36,283 nucleotides of DNA from an uncultured Isosphaeraceae bacterium (GTDB lineage Bacteria > Planctomycetota > Planctomycetia > Isosphaerales > Isosphaeraceae), in assembly GCA_937858365.1 (NCBI GenBank), contig CALLYK010000129.1, positions 1 to 36,283 on the forward strand, written 5' to 3'. The notes beneath the pieces are model-generated. The model was not told where the DNA came from. It ran no database searches and saw nothing but the letters and a program-made list of their open reading frames with translations. Made by a program: the position numbers and the translations under genes. Positions within the stretch are counted from its first letter, which is position 1; the number at the start of each line of letters is the position of its first letter. This document shows positions 31,187 through 36,283 of this stretch, one piece after another.

Positions 31187-32121
31187 GGGGCGGGAGACTT
31201 GGGGTCCTCAGCCTTGGGTTCGGGCTGGTCTTTTTCTTTTTCCGCCGGCGTGTCTTTTGCTGGCACTTCCTTGGAAGGGGCGTCTTTGGTCTCGGGTTCA
31301 AAGACAGGTGGCAGGTTGCTCGGCGTTGTCGGCAGGGGCGGCGGGTTTTTCAGGAGACCGTCCAGCACCGAACCAGCCGTCACGCCGCCGGGTGCTCGGT
31401 CACTCCCTCCCAGGGGCGGAAGCGTGACCTCGGGGGCCTTGTAGGCGTAAAGCTGGTTGTAGAACCGTTCGTCGGCGGGTTTCTTCAGTTCCGCCCTCAG
31501 GAGATTGGCCAGCTTCTTGGACTGGACGGCCTCGGACGTGTCGGGGTAGTCGCGGACGATTGTTTCGTACTGCGCGATCGCCTTGTCGAGTTCGTTACGC
31601 ACTTCGAGAGTGCGCGCCAGCCCGAACGCGGCGTGACGCGCCAAGAGCGAGCTCTTGGGCGATCGTTTCAGGGCCTCTTCGAATTGGTCTTGGGCCTTCA
31701 CCAGGAGGGGCTTGGCCAGGTCGATGCTCGTGGGCAAGCGTTCCGAGCCGTCGTTCAAGTTCAGGGCGGCCGACTGAAGCAGGGCCCAAGGCGCCGCCTT
31801 CGAGTCCGGGAAATCACTGGCCACTTCGGCTTGCTCAGAAGCCGTCTTGGCCTCGAACATCTTCTCCCAGGCCTCGGAACCGCTGGTGTCCTCGCCGCTC
31901 AAGGCCCGCCAGACTAGCGGCGCGATGATCACGGCGGCAAGGAGCGCGGCCAGGGGGCCCCACGTCTTTGGGCCTCCGGCGACGATGTTGCGTCGGACCC
32001 ACCGTTCCAGTTCGGTCTGGTTTTCCTCAGGGTGGTGGATAAGGAGGGCCTCGGAATCGCCCTTGGCGGGTTTGGCCTCGGTTTTGGGGGGTTTGGCGTT
32101 GCCCGTGGGGTTCGTCTTCAT
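31183..32121 (-). CDS. Membrane-anchored tetratricopeptide-like protein with Pro-rich tail
   Basis: The ATG at 32119-32121 follows GGAAATGGAA; earlier in-frame starts are rejected as non-conserved. The 312-residue product has a cytoplasmic N-terminus (MKTNPTGNAKPPKTEAKPAK), one membrane helix (about 52-69, WGPLAALLAAVIIAPLVWRA) and helical repeats resembling TPR (AQDQFEEALKRSPKSSLLAR, FGLARTLEVRNELDKAIAQY, ETIVRDYPDTSEAV). A Pro/Glu/Lys-rich tail ends the protein (PSKEVPAKDTPAEKEKDQPE). The layout is that of YfgM/TPR_21-like ancillary proteins of the cell envelope. It is divergent from the phosphatase pair and convergent with the Nudix gene. Confidence 0.75.
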   Translation of the reverse strand: MKTNPTGNAKPPKTEAKPAKGDSEALLIHHPEENQTELERWVRRNIVAGGPKTWGPLAALLAAVIIAPLVWRALSGEDTSGSEAWEKMFEAKTASEQAEVASDFPDSKAAPWALLQSAALNLNDGSERLPTSIDLAKPLLVKAQDQFEEALKRSPKSSLLARHAAFGLARTLEVRNELDKAIAQYETIVRDYPDTSEAVQSKKLANLLRAELKKPADERFYNQLYAYKAPEVTLPPLGGSDRAPGGVTAGSVLDGLLKNPPPLPTTPSNLPPVFEPETKDAPSKEVPAKDTPAEKEKDQPEPKAEDPKSPAP

Positions 32122-32269
32122 CGTCGTTCCATTTCCAGGACCGCGGGCCCTTGATACCAACCAAAAAGGCGCATCGGGGCACTGTACCGCCCCGCCTTGA
32201 CGAAGGTCAAGCCGCCTCGAAGAGAGTTGAAGCGCGGTCCGCAACATGTTGAGAGACGGTCCCTTGACC

Positions 32270-32297
32270 TTGTCGCTCGTGCTCGACCCGCTAGAAT
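32270..32297 (+). promoter_or_regulatory. Predicted promoter of the phosphatase pair
   Basis: TTGTCG (32270-32275) and TAGAAT (32292-32297) are 16 bases apart, with 4/6 and 5/6 consensus matches. A start near 32304 leaves a leader of about 36 bases that includes GGAGG just before the ATG at 32340. Confidence 0.4.
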
Positions 32298-32339
32298 CCG
32301 TCCTCTCTTCGGTCTTGCCGATGACGGGCGGAGGCATGG

Positions 32340-32933
32340 ATGGCCCCTCATAAGCGACGCACCCTTACGGCTCTCGGCGCGGGCGTCGCGCTCTTGGCGG
32401 TCCTGGGCTGGATACTCTGGGACGACCGGGTCCCTCGGCGCCTCGCGGTGGTGGTGCCCAACCAGGTATACCGGGGGGCCTGGCAGTCCCCGAAGGCCTT
32501 GCGCCACTTGATCACAAGTCATCACATTCGCACGATCATGACTTTGACGGCGATCAGCGTTGACGATCCCAAGTACGTCGCCCAGAAGCCGGTCGTCGAT
32601 GCGACGGGCCTCACCTGGGTCATCGTGCCCATGCGCGGTTCGACCGCGACGCCTGCGCAGCTGGAAGAAGCCGCGGACCTCATCGCCGACCCAGCCCGCC
32701 GGCCGGTCTTCTTCCATTGTGTCGGCGGCCATCATCGTAGCAATCTCGTACAGATGGCTTATCGCATCCGCCACGAGGGCTGGGACGCCGATCAGGCTTG
32801 GGAGGAAGTCCGCGCTTTCCCCTGGACCCGACCCGAGGCCGACGCCGACCAGCGCGATCGGGCCCTCATCAACGCCTTCGCGGCAACTCAGCGCGCGAAA
32901 GCTCGACTCGTCGCCGGGAGGGCCACGCCTTGA
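32340..32933 (+). CDS. Membrane-anchored Cys-based (dual-specificity-like) protein phosphatase
   Basis: GGAGG precedes the ATG at 32340. The 197-residue product has a membrane helix near the start (about 9-27, LTALGAGVALLAVLGWILW) and a CX5R phosphatase loop, FFHCVGGHHRSN, with Cys127 and Arg133, after VVPNQVYRGAWQSPKALRHL, the entry strand of Tyr/dual-specificity phosphatase-like domains. The Cys acts as nucleophile on phosphoester substrates (proteins, inositol phosphates or sugars; unknown here). The double His in the loop is unusual. Its stop overlaps the TTG of a second phosphatase gene (TTGA, 32930-32933). Confidence 0.8.
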   Translation: MAPHKRRTLTALGAGVALLAVLGWILWDDRVPRRLAVVVPNQVYRGAWQSPKALRHLITSHHIRTIMTLTAISVDDPKYVAQKPVVDATGLTWVIVPMRGSTATPAQLEEAADLIADPARRPVFFHCVGGHHRSNLVQMAYRIRHEGWDADQAWEEVRAFPWTRPEADADQRDRALINAFAATQRAKARLVAGRATP

Positions 32934-33655
32934 CCTTCGCTCGCAGAATCCGCTGGGGCGTCCGCTTGATGGTGCTGATGGCCTTGGTCCCATCCGTTTG
33001 GCTCTTCGCTCGATGGTGGAGTGGGAACGTGGACACGGTCATCCCGGGACGCTTCTATCGTTCGGCCCAACTCGGCCCCGATCATCTCACAGGGCTAATC
33101 GCTCGCCACGGCTGCCGCACCGTGCTCAATCTACGCGGTCCGAACCCATCGGCACGCTGGTATCGCGAGGAACGCGACGCCACCCTTCAAGCCGGCGCCA
33201 CCCAAGTTGATTTGCCCATCGCATCGGACCTGTGGCTCTCGAAGGCGCAAGCACAAGCGTTGATGGAGGTCCTTGACTCGGCCGAGAAGCCCATGTTGGT
33301 CCATTGCCAATGGGGGGCCGAAAGAACGGGTCTGGCCTCTGCGTTTGTGGTGCTGCTTCGTCCGGGGGGCACGCTGGACGAGGCCGAACAGTGTTTCTCG
33401 ATACGATACCTATTCGCGCCAACTCGTGATGGGCTGACGATGCTCGGGCACGTCACGGCGTATCGGCGATGGCTTGCCAACCAGGGTTGGCAACACTCCC
33501 CAGAACGGTTTCGCCATTGGGTGCGCCATGAATATCAACCTGGGCCCGGAAGTCCCGAGTATTGGCCCTACAATCCGAACCCCCTCATGGTCGTGACCAG
33601 CCCCATCGGTCCGCCGCGGACCTTGGCCGTTCGAGAAGAAATGAGCAGACATTGA
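32930..33655 (+). CDS. Second membrane-anchored Cys-based protein phosphatase
   Basis: The start is the TTG at 32930, overlapping the previous stop and preceded by GGGAGG; a longer in-frame start at 32798 lies inside the first phosphatase and is rejected. The 241-residue product has a membrane helix (about 10-27, GVRLMVLMALVPSVWLFA). The phosphatase loop VHCQWGAERTG has Cys126 and Arg132 (CX5R) and follows VIPGRFYRSAQLGPDHLTGL and CRTVLNLRGPNP. This resembles DSP-like plant/fungal and bacterial phosphatases of the Siw14 group. It shares the general plan of its neighbour (N-terminal anchor, PxxxYR strand, CX5R), suggesting an old tandem duplication. Confidence 0.82.
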   Translation: MTFARRIRWGVRLMVLMALVPSVWLFARWWSGNVDTVIPGRFYRSAQLGPDHLTGLIARHGCRTVLNLRGPNPSARWYREERDATLQAGATQVDLPIASDLWLSKAQAQALMEVLDSAEKPMLVHCQWGAERTGLASAFVVLLRPGGTLDEAEQCFSIRYLFAPTRDGLTMLGHVTAYRRWLANQGWQHSPERFRHWVRHEYQPGPGSPEYWPYNPNPLMVVTSPIGPPRTLAVREEMSRH

Positions 33656-33673
33656 TTTCGCGGAGGAAGCGCC

Positions 33674-34081
33674 ATGGCCGAGAGCTACGACATTCCGATT
33701 CGGGTCCGCTACGCCGAGACCGACCGCATGGGCCTTCTCCACCACGCGAACTACTTCATCTACTTCGAAATGGGCCGCACGGAACTGCTTCGTCAACGCG
33801 GAGTGTCTTATCGCGAAATCGAAGACGCTGGATTTCTGCTCGTGATCGTCGAGATCGGCTGCAAGTTCCGCAAACCGGCCCGCTATGACGACCTGCTGAG
33901 CCTGCGCACGACCGTCCAGCGCGTCACGCACGTGAAGATCGTCCATCGCTACGAACTCTTCCGCGACGGCGAGCTCTTGGCCGAAGGGCAATCTACACTT
34001 GCTTGTGTCGACCGCGAAGGTCGCCCGCGACAGTTGCCTCCCGAACTCCGTGGGGGCGACGACCGGCCAAACCCGAGTTGA
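33674..34081 (+). CDS. Acyl-CoA thioesterase, YbgC/4HBT hotdog family
   Basis: GGAGGAAGCGCC precedes the ATG. The 135-residue product has the normal length and the family motif at the N-terminus: RVRYAETDRMGLLHHANYFI, with Asp17 as the probable catalytic residue and the HxxNY element, then YFEMGRTELLRQRG and KFRKPARYDDLLSLRTTVQR. These enzymes hydrolyse acyl-CoA or acyl-ACP thioesters in the cytosol; YbgC homologues are linked to Tol-Pal and phospholipid turnover, but tol-pal genes are not in this window. It lies between the phosphatases and a glycosyltransferase on the same strand. Confidence 0.9.
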   Translation: MAESYDIPIRVRYAETDRMGLLHHANYFIYFEMGRTELLRQRGVSYREIEDAGFLLVIVEIGCKFRKPARYDDLLSLRTTVQRVTHVKIVHRYELFRDGELLAEGQSTLACVDREGRPRQLPPELRGGDDRPNPS

Positions 34082-34158
34082 CCCTTCCGGGAACTTGGTC
34101 CATGATGCCGCGCCTTGTAAGGCAAGCCACGACGAACCTCCAGGATGGGGAGCACTTG

Positions 34159-34959
34159 ATGCGAACGGATGCGACACCTCGCCTTCTCGTCTCGCTCGCG
34201 ACTTACAACGAAGCGGGCAACCTTCGGCCTCTGGTCGAGACGATCCATCAATACGCCCCTCATGCCGAGGTCCTGGTCATTGACGACGCTTCTCCCGACG
34301 GGACGGGCCAAATCGCCGACGCCCTCCACGCCGAGGGTCGAGTGGCCCATGTCATCCACCGGGCGGGGAAGCTGGGCCTGGGGACCGCGGTGCTGGCCGC
34401 GATGCGTTACGCGATCGCGGAGCGCTTCGATTTCCTGATCAATCTCGACGCCGACTTCAGCCATCCCCCCCGTTTCATCCCCGCGCTTCTGGCCGGGATG
34501 GACCGCAACGACGTGATGATCGGCTCGCGCTACGTGCCCGGAGGCGGCGTGGAGGGTCAGTTCGGTCTCAAGCGCAAGTTCATGAGCACGGGCATCAATC
34601 TCTACGCTCGACTGCTTCTGGGTCTATCCACCAAGGACAACAGCGGCTCGTACCGCTGTTATCGGGTGAGCAAGCTCGCGCGGATCGACCTCGACCGGGT
34701 CCGATCGCGCGGCTACTCGTTCATGGAGGAGGTGCTCTATCACTGCCGGCAGGTCGGCTGCAAGATGGGCGAGACCCCCATCCTCTTCGAAAACAGGCGA
34801 TCCGGGACGTCGAAGATCAATCAGATGGAAGCGCTGAAGGCCCTGGCGGTCATCGCCAGGATCGGCGTGGAAAGGCTGGCAGGCGGACCGAGGCGTCTAG
34901 CGACACCCGGTCCCGGTCCCCATCGGATCATGGCCCGGAACGTCGCCCGGGCGAAATGA
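34159..34959 (+). CDS. Family 2 glycosyltransferase, polyprenol-phosphate mannosyltransferase type
   Basis: The ATG at 34159 follows GGGGAG; a longer frame from 34003 overlaps the thioesterase and is rejected. The 266-residue product has the GT-A motifs: LVSLATYNEAGNLRPLVETI, VLVIDDASPDGTGQIADAL, the metal-binding DAD in LINLDADFSHPPRFIP, GSRYVPGGGVEGQ and NSGSYRCYR, ending near IGVERLAGG. The enzyme transfers a sugar (mannose in DPM1-type members) from a nucleotide sugar to a polyprenyl phosphate at the membrane. It lacks the C-terminal membrane helices seen in some bacterial members. A terminator hairpin lies 17 bases downstream. Confidence 0.88.
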   Translation: MRTDATPRLLVSLATYNEAGNLRPLVETIHQYAPHAEVLVIDDASPDGTGQIADALHAEGRVAHVIHRAGKLGLGTAVLAAMRYAIAERFDFLINLDADFSHPPRFIPALLAGMDRNDVMIGSRYVPGGGVEGQFGLKRKFMSTGINLYARLLLGLSTKDNSGSYRCYRVSKLARIDLDRVRSRGYSFMEEVLYHCRQVGCKMGETPILFENRRSGTSKINQMEALKALAVIARIGVERLAGGPRRLATPGPGPHRIMARNVARAK

Positions 34960-34975
34960 AGACGGGAGAAGAGAC

Positions 34976-34997
34976 GGGGCCCACGATGTTGGGCCCC
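34976..34997 (+). terminator. Hairpin after the glycosyltransferase gene
   Basis: GGGGCCCA (34976-34983) and TGGGCCCC (34990-34997) form a perfect 8-base stem with a six-base loop, between the glycosyltransferase (+) and the converging small gene (-). No T-run follows, so if it terminates transcription it may need assistance. Confidence 0.5.
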
Positions 34998-35002
34998 ATG
35001 CG

Positions 35003-35323
35003 TTAGATGAGGTCATGCTCGCGCACGGTGATGTAAACTTCTTGACAAGTCTCCGCGATCCGGTCGCCCAGGCCCTGGTGTTTGCTTTCCAGTTGGGCCG
35101 AGTACATGCTGAGCACGCGACAAAGGAAGGCGGCCTGCCCCGGTTCCGTCTCCGCGCTGAGTTGGCCGAGCGAGTCTTCGATCTGGTCGGCCAGGTAGAG
35201 GATGAACTGGGCCTGACCCTTCAGTTCCGCCAGCACGCGCGTGAACTCGGGTGGACTCGTCACGGGGGCGGGTTGGGTCTCGATCAGTTCCTCGTTCAAA
35301 GGCATTTCGGTAGCGGTGGTCAT
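35003..35323 (-). CDS. Small helical protein, paralogue of its upstream neighbour
   Basis: The 106-residue product begins MTTATEMPLNEELIETQPAP. Its core is helical: LKGQAQFILYLADQIEDSLG, AETEPGQAAFLCRVLSMYSA. An ungapped alignment of 44 residues with the neighbouring product (35320-35631) gives 12 identities, with matched positions QF..YL, AE..xG, FL..xxxM and a final L. No signal or membrane segment is seen, and no family is recognised. The ATG overlaps the upstream stop (ATGA), so the two are translated together, perhaps as a hetero-oligomeric helical bundle. Confidence 0.65.
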   Translation of the reverse strand: MTTATEMPLNEELIETQPAPVTSPPEFTRVLAELKGQAQFILYLADQIEDSLGQLSAETEPGQAAFLCRVLSMYSAQLESKHQGLGDRIAETCQEVYITVREHDLI

Positions 35324-35631
35324 GCCGGGCCTCCGTTGACGCGCGGGGCCGGGACAGCGCCGATCGCGGCCTCGATTTGACCGCAGAGCTCACCCATCAT
35401 GCGCATGTTCTCGCACTCGACGGACAGGTTCGAGGCGTGCATTTCGATGAGTTGGCGCAGGAAGATGCGCGTGCCGGCGTCGTGTTCGGCCTGATAGCGT
35501 TCCACATCGGCGACGGCCGCCCGGACGAGGTAGTCCATGAACTGGAGCTTCCCTCGAATGGAGGTGCAGACTTTATGAAGCTGGGCGGGCCCGGCTTGAT
35601 CGGGCACATTGGCGATGGCCAGCGATGACAT
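35320..35631 (-). CDS. Small helical protein, first of a coupled paralogous pair
   Basis: The 103-residue product starts MSSLAIANVPDQAGPAQLHK and has the helical core IRGKLQFMDYLVRAAVADVE, AEHDAGTRIFLRQLIEMHAS and ECENMRMMGELCGQIEAAIG. It aligns without gaps over 44 residues to the gene that follows (see 35003). Amphipathic helices with few charges on one face suggest a coiled or bundled dimer. Function and family are unknown. It is the first gene of the pair, and only 350 bases without recognised genes lie upstream. Confidence 0.65.
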   Translation of the reverse strand: MSSLAIANVPDQAGPAQLHKVCTSIRGKLQFMDYLVRAAVADVERYQAEHDAGTRIFLRQLIEMHASNLSVECENMRMMGELCGQIEAAIGAVPAPRVNGGPA

Positions 35632-35979
35632 CCGTTTCTCCCCGTCCTTGGTTAGGCTGGTCTAGATGCAGGGTGAATCCCGGCACTGAGGGAGATTACC
35701 GAGCGTCGCCCGGACGAGCAAGGCGGATTCGCGCGACGATGACCGAGTGGACCACTCGGACGATGGGTCCGCCCGGTCCCGGCCCCAACGCCCAGGCCCC
35801 ACGGGAGCGAACATGGTGAAGACCTCCCGCTCCCGCGCGAGAAATGACGGCGAGGCGATGGCTGGGGCCGTGCGATTGGTCTTGGGCGCGGATAGGATGC
35901 GATGATGCGTCGCGGGTCGCGAGTTTCCGCGGCCTGCCCCGCTGTTTCCACTTCAGACGCTCGCCGGAGTCACTCCACA
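35632..35979. other. Intergenic region without a recognised gene
   Basis: This stretch separates the paralogous pair (-) from the ThuA-like gene (+). Short frames on both strands have poor composition (for example Arg/Gly/Pro-rich minus-strand text). No RNA gene, strong hairpin or clear promoter pair was seen; it presumably carries divergent promoters. Confidence 0.4.
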
Positions 35980-36156
35980 ATGAAGCTCAATCGTCGTCAA
36001 TCGCTCTTCGCAGCTGGGGCCGCCGCGTTGGCCCCCGGTTTCCTCGCCGGGGCGTCCGCATCACCCGCGCAAGGGGCCACGAAGAAGGTCCTCTACTTCA
36101 CCAAGAGTTCGGGGTTCCAGCATTCGGTGATCGACCGAAAGGGCGGCGACCTGGCC
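35980..36156 (+). CDS. ThuA-like Tat-exported protein, N-terminal part, cut by a probable chimeric join
   Basis: From the ATG at 35980 the product begins MKLNRRQSLFAAGAAALAPG, a twin-arginine signal (NRRQSLF), with a cleavable stretch ending GASASPAQG. It then reads KKVLYFTKSSGFQHSVIDRK, the start of a ThuA/trehalose-utilisation type domain (VLYFTKSSGFxHS). ThuA-like proteins have a glutamine-amidotransferase-like fold; in planctomycetes many are secreted and of unknown substrate. After KGGDLA the frame becomes unrelated basic text that is antisense to an RND transporter fragment, so the rest of the gene is missing here. Confidence 0.7.
36145..36156. other. Probable chimeric junction at the right end
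   Basis: GGCGACCTGGC and its continuation fit both the ThuA frame (GGDLA) on the plus strand and the RND porter frame (GQVA) on the minus strand. A microhomology of about 11 bases joins two genes that are each cut at the same point, as seen in assembly chimeras. Confidence 0.6.
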
Positions 36157-36282
36157 GAGGGGGACCTGGGCGCCCGAGGCCGTCGCCACCGGGATCCGTG
36201 CCAGCGCCTCGACGTCCTCCCGGAAGTCCCGCGCGAGGCGAATCGCGATGCCGTAGCGCTCGCGGCCGATCTCCTGCCACAG
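36145..36282 (-). CDS. Heavy-metal RND efflux pump (CusA/CzcA-type) fragment
   Basis: Reading inward from the right edge on the minus strand gives 46 codons: LWQEIGRERYGIAIRLARDF then REDVEALARIPVATASGAQV and PLGQVA. The run (R)YGIxIR, then IPVATxSGxxVPLGQVA is the periplasmic porter-domain pattern of HME-type RND pumps, which export copper, silver, zinc or cobalt with a membrane-fusion partner. The reading stops making sense at about 36145, where the opposite-strand ThuA-like gene takes over. It is a fragment open at the window edge. Confidence 0.7.
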
Positions 36283-36283
36283 C

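Noticed and set aside
1-36283. CRISPR arrays, tRNA or rRNA genes
   Set aside because: No regularly spaced direct repeats and no tRNA cloverleaf or rRNA-like conserved stretch were recognised on either strand.

Overview
The window is one high-GC bacterial contig. From about 3.4 kb to 36.15 kb it reads as a coherent planctomycete chromosome segment, probably an Isosphaeraceae- or Gemmataceae-type lineage. The evidence is a DUF1549/DUF1553 protein with CxxxxCH and CxxCH motifs, a planctomycete cytochrome c-type/WD40 protein, DUF3052, DUF4058 and DUF1802 proteins, a Tat-exported ThuA-like protein, many GTG/TTG starts and tightly overlapping genes. No tRNA, rRNA or CRISPR array was seen.

Layout. 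(1) 1-3.4 kb is an anomalous left end. It holds a GntR regulator cut by the window edge, a DUF4337-like protein with compensating frameshifts, a FAS1-like/MaoC-type dehydratase remnant with a nonsense codon, a dead IS3-family element (two frameshifts and a lost catalytic Asp), a frameshifted winged-helix remnant and a sigma-70 region 4 fragment. The protein style recalls Actinobacteriota. The stretch abuts a 5'-truncated gpsA at about 3.39-3.42 kb. (2) 3.4-5.6 kb (+): gpsA C-terminus, DUF1802 and a rhomboid protease, overlapping. (3) 5.65-8.6 kb: a PHP-domain protein, a small coiled-coil protein, an AGE-family epimerase/isomerase and a small membrane protein. (4) 8.7-9.9 kb (+): rplM-rpsI, with a palindrome exactly filling the promoter spacer and a pairing leader, closed by a strong terminator. 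(5) 9.9-14.9 kb (-): rsfS, S9 peptidase, DUF4058 and fhs as an operon-like run. (6) 15.1-17.4 kb (-): a sugar-type ABC binding lipoprotein and permease without an ATPase. (7) 17.5-20 kb: a DUF418 membrane protein and a TrkA-linked potassium channel. (8) 20.2-22.9 kb (+): four uncharacterised genes. (9) 22.9-29.5 kb (-): a secreted planctomycete cassette of DUF1549/1553, DUF3052, cytochrome-WD40 and a PPC-domain protein. (10) 29.7-31.2 kb (+): a leaderless small RHH-like gene, then an acidic Gly-rich membrane protein translationally coupled to a Nudix hydrolase. (11) 31.2-35 kb: a membrane-anchored TPR protein (-), then (+) two tandem membrane-anchored Cys-phosphatases, a 4HBT thioesterase and a family 2 glycosyltransferase. 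(12) 35.0-35.6 kb (-): two overlapping small helical genes that look like diverged paralogues. (13) 35.98-36.28 kb: a ThuA-family gene that switches after about 57 codons into an opposite-strand CusA/CzcA-type RND fragment, a probable chimeric join.

Most of the central content is housekeeping: ribosome biogenesis, one-carbon metabolism, NAD-linked glycerol-3-phosphate synthesis and transport. The less ordinary parts are the paralogous pair at 35.0-35.6 kb, the uncharacterised cluster at 20.2-22.9 kb, the rplM promoter/leader architecture, the leaderless gene at 29.69 kb, the coupled phosphatase pair, and the two suspicious contig ends, which should be checked against reads before any biology is drawn from them.
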